DNA of 64,000 bases from contig JACVVK020000207.1 of NCBI GenBank assembly GCA_018292915.2, positions 158,501 through 222,500 on the forward strand. The letters are read 5' to 3'. The stretch comes from Batillaria attramentaria. Its lineage: Eukaryota > Mollusca > Gastropoda > Batillariidae. The translations under genes were made by a program, and so were the position numbers. The notes beneath the pieces are model-generated. The model saw only the letters and a program-made list of their open reading frames with translations. It had not been told where the DNA came from and did not search any database. Of the stretch, positions 30,032-55,839 are shown piece after piece; the stretch's first letter is position 1; every line of letters begins with the position of its first letter.

Positions 30032-33000
30032 TTATTCTGTTTGGGTTTCATTATTTGCCATTGCAAGAGTTTGTTTTGTTAGCATTTTGATTTGAAGAAT
30101 GATCTTTTCCTTCTGCAGCATAGCCAATTCAGTCTGCGCTTTATTTCTTTCGATCTGCGATCGATTTTTTTTTTTGCTGTTAGTTTTCAAGAAGAGTTTT
30201 TCAAGTTCTTCTTTAGCTTCTTCTGGCTGTGGTGCACCTGCGGATGTTACTTGGGGATATTCCATTCGACGTTTCTTTCTCTTTGGCAGAGCATCTGGCT
30301 GTGGAGTCTGGCTGCGTGACGATGCCTGTGAAGTGCTTGGTTGAGGTGCAGCTTCCCTACATGCATTGTCAACACTGTCCGGTGACAAAAAGCAGAATGA
30401 CATTTTTTTGGAGCACATGACACTAAGCAATAAATGCATTGACTTGTTGGTTTCTTTCTTTTTTTCTTTTTTCTTTTCTTTTCTTTCTTCTTTTTTTTAA
30501 ACTTTGTTTTTCATATGTTGTGAACAGGGACTTGCTGTTTTTTTGTTGTTGTTGTTTTTTTACTTTGTTTTTCATGTGTTGTGAAATGGACAAAGGTGCT
30601 CTTTAATAGAGGTTCTTTTTAACCAAGAACTGATTCCTTTCATAACTGAACCATACTGTAGTAGAAATACTCTACACCTCGGTTGTTCTCTTGGTTTTTT
30701 TCGGCACATCTCTTAATAACATTTCGTCTGGCTAAAAGTCAAAACAGGTGAATAATGTGGATTTAAAGCACCCAGAGTCTTACCACTTTCTTAGGGCCAT
30801 CGGTTAAAACACAAACAGACCAATTGTACTCCTGTACCTAATTTTTTACTTGATCAGTGTCTTACCTATTGGGATAACATAGTTGTAAACTGCTACACCC
30901 TCAGTCAGAGTTGAAGACAGCTGAGTTTCTGGTACTTCATCTTCAACACACACACACACAAAGAAAAATTATAGGCTAGAAACAATGAAACAATGTTTTA
31001 AAAGTCTGGAGAAGAATCCGCGACAAGTACTTCTCCGTGACTTCATTGAAGATGTTGTTCAGGGATGTCCCCCCTGACAGCATCTTCAGTTTCTTAAAGG
31101 AGGCAAACCTATTTTATCAAATTTAATCAAAAATTCATAGTCCTTCATTGACCTCCGTCCGTTTTATTTATAGTATATTTTAAGTCTTGTCAGAAACCTC
31201 TCATTTAAACACAGTAGATTTTTAGTATATATTTGCATCCTGTCTTATTGTATGCTCTTTTATTTTTAATGACCTGGCAGAAAGGGTCCTCGCTTAGCCG
31301 CAAAATTGTCCTTGTAGCTTGCGCGGCGTAAAGCACTAACTAACTACAGTGGACGCCGGATATAAGCAACTCGGATATAAGAAAACTCGGTTATTGCCAA
31401 CGAATTTTTTTCCCCCGGCCAAACTCTTCTTTATTATGTATTACAAAAACTCGGATACAAGAAACTCGCTTATAAGAAAACTCGGTTTTAGGAAAGCAAA
31501 TTTCTTGTCCCGCTTGATACAAAAACTCGGATATAAGAAACCGAAAGTACATTTCCAAGAAAATTTCACTCATTGTAAGAAACCGAAAGTACATTTCCAA
31601 GAAAATTTCACTCATTCTAAGAAAACAGGTCAGGTCTGACGTCACTTAGGACAGGCACATGATGGCGCATGATTTTCTTTTCTTGAATTGGTTCTTTACC
31701 ATTGTGTTCCGTGCAAAATTGAATGTTGGCAAGAAGAAAAAATACGAGATGCATTTTTGTTGTTCTATTGTTATATGTTGTTTTTATTATTATTTTGTTT
31801 TTTTGCCTGATTGGGAGCTCAGTCTCTCTCTCTCTCTGTATGTCTGTCTCTGTCTACAGGGCTCGCGTTAAGGAGAATAAAACTATCAGTATTAGACTAA
31901 CTGTTGATCAATTCCTTTCTTTGACAATATACGTGGTCCATCTTTCCTCCGGGGAGCCGGGGTGGTCGAATGGTAGAGCGTTGGACTTCTAATGCTCGGG
32001 TCGTGAGTTAGATCCCGGCTGGGGCCAAATATTTGTGCTGGCTTTTTCGTCGTTGCCCCGTCTTTGATATCACCCTATGTGGTGGAAAAGGACTTTAACC
32101 CCCCAAACACCCACCCACCCATCTTTCCTCCATCCCCCTTCCCCCCTCCCAACAGAAAAAAAGCTAATTTGCAGCTTTTTTCAGCCAAATTAGACACGGA
32201 AAGCATCGCATATCATACTCTAATGGGACGAGTGTTTTATAGATCAAAAGTTGATACATAATGCACTTTTAATATATCCTATAAATACAAGGGAATTCTC
32301 TCTCTCTCTCTCTCTCACTCCCTCTCACTCTCTCTCCCCTTAGTTCTTTTTTGTTTGTTTGTTTGGTTGGTTGGTTGGTTTGGTTGTTTTTTTTTCTTTT
32401 TGTTTTGTTTTTTCTTACCACATGACCGCCAGCGCTACAGTTGGGAAGCAAAAACAGTATTTTCATGTTCAAACAAACAAATCTGACATTGAAGGACACA
32501 AGTGCACTGGTGTATATTAACTCTACACATATATATTCTGTGCAGGTCTTTAAGAGAAACCAGATATTTCTTAATTTAATGCAAAACATACACGAACTGA
32601 GAAAAAAGAAATGTTTTAAACCTTTTTTTCACTGAACTCGGTTATAAGAAATATTTTTCAAAATACTTTCTTATATCCGACTTTCAGATATAAGAAAACT
32701 CGGATATAAGAAACCAAAAAATTCACCCCCCTCGAGTTTCTTATAACCGGCGTATACTGTAACTGGAGAAGAAATTGTGTGTGTGGGGGGGGGGGGGGGG
32801 GGGGACAGGAGGGGAGAGGGTGAGATGGCGTCTCCCTGACCCCCTTGGATCTGCCAAAGCAATATTACTAAAAGATAATTGTTTGTACCTGCAGTGTCAT
32901 CCAAGATGAAGCCACCCTCATACACAGGTATGCTATGTGCAGGATCTGCAAGGGCAAAATGCAAACATGGATGAACTTCACGATGACAAGAAACAATAAA

Positions 33001-34651
33001 TGTCCATGTTACATGGTCTAAAGCATGCTTGTGTCATTGTTTCTGTCTACTACTACTACTACTAATCATATTGCCAATGCTACATTAAAATTTTGTTTAG
33101 CCTTTGAAGTTTCATTGGACACTTCTTGTCCATAGGTTTTCACCTGGCTGACAAATTACATTAAATCTGAAATCATCTCCTTATGTGGTTACTACCAGAA
33201 ATCAGAACCTCAATACAAGGACAAGAAGGTGTCACCCCCCCCCCCCTTTTTTTTTTTTTTTAATTGGCGGGGGGGGGGGGGGGGGGCGACACATTCATGT
33301 CCTTGTCCCTGTATTGAGGTTCTGGTAGTAACCACATAAGGTGATGATTTAACACTTTCAGCCCTGCCACCGTATCACCTACAGTCTCGTGGAGCATAAC
33401 ATTAATATGCGTGTATATGACCGACTCTCATACACTCTGCACAGTGGAAGATTCCCCTATAGGATGGATCCAATACTTCTTGAGAAATAGGGTTTTGTAT
33501 GCAAGTGCCCAGCTTTAGATCTAGCGCACTCGCGTTATCGCTATTGAGATAAGACTAGCAGTACATGGCTATTTCCTACAATTGCATACTGGAAATAAGC
33601 TTTCTTCCAGCAGGTATTACACTACACTTCATTGTAGGCAAGGTGACACATTGTGTGGTTTTTGAATTGTAAACAAGGATCTCTTGACAAGCGGTTATGC
33701 TTGTCCCAAAGGAGAGCAGGCGGTACTGAAAGGGGTGGGGTGGAGGTTGAGGAGGTTCGCTGAGATCACTTTGTCGTGTGCAGAGACGTTAAACACCAAT
33801 AAACAATCAATTCTTATTATTCATACCTTCACTTCCCAAGCTGTCATCATTCTGAGTATCCTCAACAGGCACGGTACCAATGAGTGGATATTCAGTGTCC
33901 GCGCCACCTGAAATTACACATGCAGGTTCAAACTAAATTAAGGATAAACAGACGTACATGTACTTGTATTAAAGCGACAAAAGTTTCACTTAGTCCAGGG
34001 TAGATAGACACCGTAGCTCAGCTGGTCGAGCATCGAATTTCTCACTTGAATGTTGTGGGTTGAATCCCAGTCGGAAATGTTTCCATTTGAAATCCAGCCG
34101 ACAAGACCTTGGGTTAATGGGAAGGTTGCCATGCAGCCGAGTCTTTTCGATGAGACTATAAACCGAGGCCTCGTCAAAAGATAACCTCTATTGTTAAGTG
34201 ACGTTAAACAACAATGATTCATTCATAATCTTTTTTTTTTTTTTTTTTTTTTTGGGGGGGGGGGGGAGTTAGAAATCAACGCTTATGTTGAATGCCGCTA
34301 ATCAGACTGGAATTGCTGCCAACAATCTCACTGATGATGTCCTCGTAAGGGACAGGTGGTGACGGTTTTCCCCCTCCAGTCCCGGCGGCATGCTTCGGTT
34401 TATTCAAGGAAGCAGACTTGAGGTCTTTCCACCTCTTTTTGCATGCCTCTTTTGGCCTGTTGTGCCCTCCGTTGGCATTCACGCGGTCGGCGATGCGCTG
34501 CCAAATTGCATTCTTTTTTCTTTATGGTGACCGAAGTTTGGAGCTGTGATACTAATAAGGTGTATTCCACGCCTACTTCTTCCAACAAAACTTCGGTCTC
34601 TTTGTTAGACCAGTTTGGTTTCTTTGATTTTTTGCAGGCGGTGGCTTCCAT
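30032..34651 (-). CDS. Myb/SANT-like DNA-binding protein gene, five exons, with defects
   Basis: Predicted minus-strand exons are 34651-34281, 33907-33827, 32945-32889, 30940-30866 and about 30378-30032. All internal joins are phase 1. Exon 1 encodes a Myb/SANT-like domain (KPNWSNKETEVLLEEV ... IWQRIADRVNANGG ... EACKKRWKDLKSASLNK) but is broken by one extra A in a six-A run (34513-34518). With that base discounted, the exon also ends in phase 1. The last exon encodes a basic KRKKRR cluster and a coiled coil (EEAKEELEKLFLK ... LQKEKIILQIKMLTK), typical of these regulators. Its acceptor reads GG instead of AG at the position that keeps frame. Myb/SANT proteins of this type are nuclear and often accompany PIF/Harbinger transposons. 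It could be a decayed gene or contain sequencing errors. Confidence 0.6.
31017..31344 (+). mobile_element. 5'-truncated I-like element (3' end only)
   Basis: It contains the last about 30 codons of ORF2 in damaged form (GDVPPDSIFSFLKEA-type sequence), the 3' UTR and the start of the TAAC tail. The left target-site duplication CTGGAGAAGAA is at 31006-31016. The right copy is at 32763-32773, displaced by the element that inserted into the tail. Confidence 0.9.
31816..31836 (+). repeat. Short CT-rich microsatellite
   Basis: A CTCTCTCTCTCT tract inside the pogo-like element. A second tract lies at 32299-32312. Confidence 0.8.
31951..32119 (+). mobile_element. SINE-B, tRNA-Arg(UCU)-derived, full length
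   Basis: The head GCCGGGGTGGTCGAATGGTA contains the A box, and the B-box region is GAGTTAGATCCC. The anticodon arm GTTGGACTTCTAATGC matches tRNA-Arg(UCU). A body with GTTGCCCCGTCTTTGATATC and a CCCAAACACCCACCC tail follow. The 12-bp duplication CATCTTTCCTCC is at 31939-31950 and 32120-32131. Confidence 0.93.
33168..33352. mobile_element. Foldback element (MITE-like), arms about 70 bp
   Basis: The left arm starts AAATCATCTCCTTATGTGG and reads through ACTACCAGAA, CCTCAATACAAGGACAAG to a C run. The right arm is its near-perfect inverse from the G run through TTGAGGTTCTGGTAGTAACC to AAGGTGATGATTT. The loop is C13, T16 and G18 homopolymers. The element lies in an intron of the Myb/SANT gene. Confidence 0.88.
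34000..34235. mobile_element. Probable tRNA-derived SINE head, different family
   Basis: GACACCGTAGCTCAGCTGGTCGAGCATCG resembles a tRNA 5' half with an A box, and TGGGTTGAATCCCAG resembles a B box. The body ends in GTTAAACAACAATGATTCATTCAT before a T run. I saw no second copy in the window. Confidence 0.55.
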
Positions 34652-34744
34652 CTTGAAACTGAAAGTAGGCCTTGTAAACTTTCGCGCAGCCAGCGGTGAT
34701 CCCGCAACAAGCAGGCTATTTTTAGCATCTGACCTGACCGACAA

Positions 34745-35072
34745 ACTTTAGGCCAGGACTTCGTAGTCTCACCTCCAGTCTCGCCATATGAATAGCAACA
34801 GGCTGGCCTACGTAGGTCGAGACTTTCAAGGCCCGGCCTACGGTTTAGGCCAGGCCTACGACAGGCCCGCCACATGAATCAGACCCCAGGGGCCTAATTC
34901 TTGTGAGCGGCCTACCACGGTAGACCCGGCCTACGGTCGTAGACCGGGTCTTCCACTGAAAAATTCTAATTCATGTGGCCGGACAAGGCGGTAGGCCAGG
35001 CCTACGAGACGGAATAAATCGGAAAAAGTTAGTCTAGCGAATTCGCTAGACTAAAACCGGTAGGCCCGGTCT
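34745..35072. repeat. Cluster of GGCCTAC/GTAGGCC motifs with a 26-bp perfect palindrome
   Basis: At least eight copies of GGCCTAC or its inverse lie within 330 bp, several paired as TAGGCCAGGCCTACG. The perfect palindrome TTAGTCTAGCGAATTCGCTAGACTAA (first 20 bases TTAGTCTAGCGAATTCGCTA) spans 35029-35054. It lies between the Myb/SANT exon (minus) and the Harbinger exon (plus) and may be the subterminal region of a DNA transposon. Confidence 0.85.
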
Positions 35073-35235
35073 ACAGGAAAGAAAGAAAAAAACAAAAAAA
35101 CAGAAAACAAAAAAACAACAACCCAAAACAACAAACAAACAAACACACAAAAAACCAAACAAACACAACAAACACAAAAAAAATAACAAACAACAAAAAC
35201 ATCCAGCAAAAACGAAAAAGGTGTTGCAAAACAGA

Positions 35236-35499
35236 GGTGGCAATGTCTCCGTTATGGTCTGAGGCTTCAGCCGGGGAAAGCATGCTGGGTGATCATCGCA
35301 TGCTTCACGTTGCACAACCGAGCAAGACACCTGAACATTCCTCAGCCACCAACTGATTCATCCGATTCAGAGGACAGCTCTGACGAGGACGCTGGGGATT
35401 CTGACGATGACGCTGCGGATCATCCGACTATCACGGAACGAGCAAGGCTCGCGTCAGGGAAAATGGCCAGGAACAGAATCACCCATGAGAATTTCTGAG
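35236..35499 (+). pseudogene. PIF/Harbinger transposase C-terminal exon
   Basis: After a TTGCAAAACAG acceptor the plus strand reads RWQCLRYGLRLQPGKACWVI, then IACFTLHNRARHLNIP, the classic end of PIF/Harbinger transposases. An acidic serine/aspartate-rich tail (DSSDSEDSSDEDAGDSDDD) ends in a stop at 35499. The catalytic exons would lie upstream, but that space holds only AAC/CAAA low-complexity sequence and the GGCCTAC cluster. It is an orphan exon, divergent from the Myb/SANT gene. Confidence 0.75.
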
Positions 35500-35764
35500 G
35501 TAGGGGCGCTCTCACTTAATTCATACTGTTATTACAGAATAATACACACAAAGACAAAAAAGCAGCATTGAAGGATGAAGAATTTTAGGTATGTATTATT
35601 TCAAATCGGTCTGAGAGAGACCGATATGTTTGATGGCAACTGTTTCATTACATTACAGCACATAGGATTACTTAGCATTTTCCCTGTGAAAACTAACCAA
35701 TGTGATCACTACACCTACTACCTACACTACACTACTTACACCTTTTGGTAATTTTTCAATGTTG

Positions 35765-35799
35765 CTCAGCTATTGTGTTTTTTTTTTTTTTTTTTTTTT
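35765..35799 (+). repeat. Poly-T tract
   Basis: A run of about 22 T. Confidence 0.85.
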
Positions 35800-36057
35800 A
35801 ACGTTATCATAGTGTCCCCACTGTCACATTCTCCAGTCAGAACCATATGATGAGACAACAGTTTTGTTCTTTTGTTTATTAGTTTTCACTGATGACATGC
35901 ATTCATCATGTGAACCACTGCTAATACTGATAAATTGTGAGTCAATAACTGTGCAGATTAGAATTATCCATCACAAATTAGGAATGCAAAAGTATCATTT
36001 GTACAGTAATACTGAACAAATGAAAGATGAAATCCTAAAGACAATGGCACATACAAA

Positions 36058-36469
36058 TGAACCAAACAAACACTATTGTCCTGGTTCATTTGCTGTTTCA
36101 GCGAGTTCCTTCTTAAGTTTCTCGATTTCCAGTTGAAGTTTTTGCTTTTTTAGCACAGCTACTTCTGCCAGTAGTTAATTTTTTTCCATTTCACTTTTCA
36201 ACCAAAGTTTTGTCAGTTCTACTTCTGATTCTTCTTTGTGTTTCTCCTGTGCAGGTGAATGTCTGCGATGTTCCAGTCGACTGTTTGTTGTCTTCCTCTT
36301 CAAACCAATAGATGTCACCTGTGGTGTCTGGCCATTTGAAGACGGGGCAGTGGAGGTAGAAGAAGACGAAGAAGAATGCTTCCCCTGTGAACTCGATGCT
36401 GTCTCGCAAAAGTTGTTGTCACAGTCAGGCTGGAGAGTGATGATCTGTGCGCCCTCTGTTTCATCTGTA
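36058..36469 (-). pseudogene. C-terminal exon of another Myb/SANT-type family member
   Basis: On the minus strand, after GATCTACAG|AT, the exon encodes an acidic start, a Ser-rich stretch and RKTTNSR. It then gives KHKEESEVELTKLWLKSEME and, after an in-frame TAA, the coil LLAEVAVLKKQKLQLEIEKL. The layout and phase match the last exon of the gene at 30032-34651. The internal stop marks it as decayed, or as a read-through of a single error. The upstream exons are not in view. Confidence 0.65.
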
Positions 36470-36533
36470 GATCACAAAATGTCTCTCTCACTCTCACCCC
36501 TTCCAGTTTCATTCTTGCCTGAACCCTCATCCT

Positions 36534-37120
36534 GGCCCCATGGGCTCGCCTTCACGCGGCGGGGCTGATTTCGCCAAGCTTGCCCACCCCGGGCCTTTGG
36601 CTCTTTCTTTACTCTTATTTCTGCCTCCCTCGGTCCATTCACCTGTCTTTTGCTCTCTTAAAGTCTCCTCCGGGGAGAGGTCAGTAAGCGGGTGTCGGCT
36701 GACCCTTGGTCCAGTGAGACATCTAAGGGTCATTTCTGACGGCCGACTTCACTGGATTCCCCCCACCTGGTCTTCAGCCTGGCGGGCTTTGTTCGCAGCG
36801 CCCTGCTGGTGCTGCTGAACACCTGTCATGTTGAAGACCTTCACAACGCACCCCTCTCTGGTGCGTTGTTTTCCCAAACAACCCCACGGCGGGGAGGTTC
36901 CGTGTTGGAGCGGTCTATTCTCCAACTGCCTCCCAGGCATGTTGTCTTGATTGGCAACTAAGGAATTTTCCTTCCTACCTCTCTGTCTATCCCTCACCAG
37001 CCCATTCGCCTGTCTCTTTCTCTTTAAAACCTCCCGAATTTAGCCGCTCTGTCTTTCCTCTCGTCTCTCAGCTGATTTCTAAGTTCGGCCCTTTCATCTA
37101 TATTTCTTCTTTTTAACCCC
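36534..37120 (-). repeat. Dispersed repeat, copy 2, and adjoining unclassified retroelement-like sequence
   Basis: 36534-36741 matches 29630-29832. The adjoining 36749-36997 is open on the minus strand for 82 codons but shows no motif I recognise. A CT-rich stretch (36995-37120) separates it from the RT fragment. It may be the untranslated leader of the element that donated the gag frame. Confidence 0.6.
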
Positions 37121-38125
37121 TCACTCACGTCTGCACTACCAACCTTTCTACTATTCGCGTCAAAGCTGTCTGGCAAGAGTGTTTTGGTCTGATGCCTGAT
37201 TGATGAATATGGAGGAGATTATTTTGATCAAGGAACTCAAGAAGGTGGGTATGAACATGCCTCTCTAGAGGCTTTGTTAACGCTGAAAGTACTGATATGG
37301 GACGACAGTTATTCAAGTCTCTGAGATCTTTTGATTTTGGAATGGGAACTACTTTGGCTTTGTTAAGTACCTCAGGGAAAACGCCTTGTTCGACACAGAG
37401 ATTAAAAATATACGTAGCGACTCCACAATGTAGGGTAATGACATTTTTAGTGTGTCATTACTAATGTCATCAAGACCAGCGGAACATTTGCCCGATGCAC
37501 CGGAAATATGCTTGCCAACATCTGCAATAGTTAAATGCGGGATTTTAACTTCCTGTGACACGTCTTTTGACTGACAATGTCTCTTTAAGTGATCAGGGAC
37601 AGTGTAGGCTGTGCTGTTAGTGGCATGAGTGGACTGAGCCAAGCTTTCAGCAGATGTCAAGAAATGGGTGTTAAAAGTATCAGCCGTCAAATGAGGGGGG
37701 GTTTCAGGAACTGACTTGCTTTTGGCGACTGCATTTAGAGCTTTCCAAATAGAAGATGTATCACGATTTTCCGATATCATGTTTTTAAAGATCGATTTTT
37801 GGGATGTTCTGATTAAATACTTCACGCGATTGCGTTGCTGTTTGTACTCTTGATATCGCTTTTTTTTTTTTTTTTTTTTTTAGGTCGTCCCTTAAGGCCA
37901 TTGCTCGCCTTATGTCAGCATTTAACCAGGGTGGGTGAGTGGTGTGCTTCACGCGCTTTTCTCTTAATGAAGCATGTTTGTTGAGGACCCCGAGGAACAT
38001 ATTCATCCAGACCGACAAGGCAGTGTCACAACAAGTTTGATGGTAAACCTCGTGAAATGGTGTATGGTTGAGGTCGTGCAAAAATTCATCTTTTTTAAAC
38101 CTTTTAATTGAACGGTATATGATTG
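37120..38125 (-). mobile_element. Fragment of a second non-LTR retrotransposon family (Jockey/CR1-like RT)
   Basis: Minus-strand frames 38081-37785, 37825-37349 and 37316-37125 read in order. They give PPWLNADIRRAMALRDDLKK (the pre-RT region), ISGASGKCSAGLDDISNDTL (an RT landmark), a proline/lysine motif near 37360, and NCRPISVLSALTKPLERHVH with HQSGIRPKHSCQTAL. Endonuclease, RT catalytic core and 3' end are missing, and a poly-A/T run (37860-37882) plus frameshifts break it. The FxDD block is not reached. Confidence 0.8.
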
Positions 38126-38646
38126 AGGTATGTCGATTACGTCTACGTTTGTCAAGTTATAAAGCAACTGTGCAACAAACAGGATCGAGAGAGAGAGAGA
38201 GGTGAAATAACTTGGAAAAAACCCTGTAACGGAAATGAAATAACACGTTATTTGTCAACGGTAAAACTGAGACGTTGGTCTAACAGTTCATTTTCAATCT
38301 TGCCGTTGCTAATCACACACACACACACACACACACACACGCCACATTTACTGGCTTGCACCCAGCATTACCTGCCCTCCCTAGTCCAGACGTCACAGAG
38401 ATGGGTGTCAAGTGATGACTTCAAACTACACTCAACAGTAGCCCAGCCCTCACGATGTGACCGCTCTCTGCACTCCGGATCGCATGCTGTACATTCCAGC
38501 TTTTTGCTGACAAAAGAGACACAGTGGTAGCTTCACTTGCCATACTATGTATTCTAGCCATTTAGACGGCGTGCCTCAATGCTTTGTTACTGCCCCACCT
38601 TATGTTCCATTATCCCGCACCTCCTTCACGCCAGCCTGCCTTTGGA

Positions 38647-38677
<31 letters not shown>

Positions 38678-39016
38678 TATATGATGTTCTGTATTTTTTA
38701 TTCTGTCTTGTCATGGACTGTGGCCTATACAATGAACATTAATATTCGTATTTGCATTGAAGGTAAGGACCATTTCGCACGGGCCTGTATACTGTGAAAC
38801 CATACATAATCTGTGATGTGGCGAGGAACAAGAGTGGTCATGACACGTGAGAGTATTTTGTAGGCTAGACACCCGCTGGTTTCCGTGCCCTGGTAGTAAA
38901 TGGACACCGCCCTTGTTTGCATACAGAAAATACGCCTTTGTATGAGACCAGTAGCAGTCTGTCATTGATACTGACGATCTCTACAGGTACACTCTTCACG
39001 TGTTTGGTCAACACTT
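38126..39016. other. No gene recognised; CA and GT microsatellites
   Basis: (AC)n lies at 38314-38341 and (GT)n at 38648-38674. I see no conserved coding exon between the RT fragment and the FREP 5' region. Confidence 0.5.
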
Positions 39017-39252
39017 TCTCAACTGATGTATTGTTACCTAGCTGAGGTATAACTAGCCAGATGATGTGTAACTAACAAGCTGACCTATGACCTTCAAGGT
39101 GATGTATAACCTACCAAGCTGATGAATGACGTTCCAGTTGTCGTATGACTAGCAGATAATGTATGACTACCTAGCTGATGTATGACTTCCCAGTCGATGT
39201 AGGACTTTCCAGATAATGAATAACTACCCAGCTGATGTAGGACTTCACAGCA
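39017..39252 (+). repeat. Degenerate minisatellite of about 21 bp just upstream of FREP exon 1
   Basis: About eleven imperfect units of the type AGCTGATGTATGACTACC. They end about 50 bases before the predicted start codon at 39306, so they occupy the presumed promoter or 5' UTR. Confidence 0.8.
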
Positions 39253-39305
39253 ACTACCTTATGCTATTGAAATTGCCAATGTTTGTTGCAGATCGTCACG
39301 TGACA

Positions 39306-54492
<15,187 letters not shown>

Positions 54493-54689
54493 AAGATCTG
54501 CTACGTGTACTATCTGATGGTCACGGTCGTACCGTGCACAGTTTGTGTTTGTGTATACACAGAGCAAAGATCAAGTAATTTGTTTTTCCACTGTTGACAA
54601 ACAGAGAAACATGCAATATTCTGAAATAAGACGCACTCTCTCTTAAGGGAATATTTTTTGGTCAGTGCGCGCGTCTGTGTACATTAAAA

Positions 54690-54815
54690 GCGCGTGTGTG
54701 TGTGTGTGTGTGTGTGTGACGGTGTGTGTGTGTGTGTGTGTGACGGTGTTTGTGTGTGTGTGTGTGTGACGGTGTGTGTGTGTGTGTGTGTGACGGTGTG
54801 TGTGTGTGTGTGTGT
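54690..54815 (+). repeat. Compound GT minisatellite with ACGG spacers
   Basis: About five blocks of (TG)8-10 separated by ACGG, with a period near 26-34 bp. Confidence 0.9.
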
Positions 54816-55135
54816 AAATATTTAGATTCGTCAGACACATTATACTGATCAATTTGAACTTTGTCACACACCAGAGACGAGGTTTAGTGTCTTGATTTCT
54901 CTCACAGATTTCCAAAACGCAGTGGCAATTCGACAAAGATGTGATCAAAATTATATCACGAGAGTTAAACAAGATGGACTCTGAGAAAAGTCAACAACAA
55001 CAACATACTGACATGACGCATGAAAGTTTGTACATGTTCATTTCTCCTAGATTTGGCACTCTTTTTTCCACCGGATAGTGGCTAAATTCCTAGAGACACA
55101 AAGGATCTGTTAATCAACAGCACAACCATTCATAC

Positions 55136-55430
55136 TGTTGTAGAGATCGCGAAAAGCGACTGCATTTCGATGGAAATTTCTAGACCATCCCAGAACACCC
55201 AGGTGCAGTAACGTCAGTAGATTACGTAACCTTGGAAAGATTTCGAACTTGCCAGTAAGTTGAGGAATGTTCTAGATCTGACCTGTTTAGTATATAAGCT
55301 GCCCTGCACAGCGTTCTGGGTTCTTCTTCTTCCTTGATTTTGTTCTCCACGCATCTTCTGTTGATAAAGTATTTGAGTTGTATTCTGTTGTATCCCGTGT
55401 CTTCTCTGCGAGTGGACCAAGAGAGCGACA
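55136..55430 (+). mobile_element. Candidate solo LTR of a retrotransposon
   Basis: It begins TGTTGTAGAG and ends near GAGAGCGACA. CATAC flanks both sides (55131-55135 and 55429-55433, overlapping the end by the ambiguity of TG...CA). A TATATAAGC promoter-like box lies near 55292, followed about 30 bases later by TTCTTC. The size of about 295 bp fits a Ty3/gypsy LTR. No primer-binding site or internal region is attached. Confidence 0.45.
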
Positions 55431-55560
55431 TACCAGGAGCAAAATACAACACATACCTAAACACTACGACAGTGCATTAACCTGGACACATGCTCGTGTT
55501 GAAAAAAGTTCACATGTGACAGGGCTTTTCGTGCAGGGTTTGCCTTTCCAGTATCCATAA

Positions 55561-55612
<52 letters not shown>

Positions 55613-55792
55613 CATTTGATCTTTGTTTTGTTTTGTTTTTTTCGCCTTCTTTTTCTCTTCCGTAGTCGTAGCTTTAGTTGTTGTACTTCAGTAGTTTATA
55701 GCAACGGCAGATCAGTACATAAAATGACTATGTGGACAACAATATCAATATCTTTACCGTTGAGAAATAAAGCTTCATTGATTCATTGATTG

Positions 55793-55839
<47 letters not shown>

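Larger units (their letters stand above)
31347..32759 (+). mobile_element. Non-autonomous pogo/Tigger-like element with TA duplication
   Basis: The left end CAGTGGACGCCGGATATAAG and the right end (read inward) CAGTATACGCCGGTTATAAG form terminal inverted repeats, and both flanks are TA (31345-31346 and 32760-32761). Subterminal repeats of CTCGGATATAAGAAA occur on both sides. No transposase frame is recognisable. The CAGT end and TA duplication fit the pogo/Tigger group of Tc1/mariner. It inserted in the TAAC tail of 31017-31344 and itself received a SINE-B. Confidence 0.85.

Noticed and set aside
36749..36997. Minus-strand 82-codon frame as a gene
   Set aside because: No known motif. It lies between a dispersed repeat and an RT fragment, so it is more likely retroelement leader.
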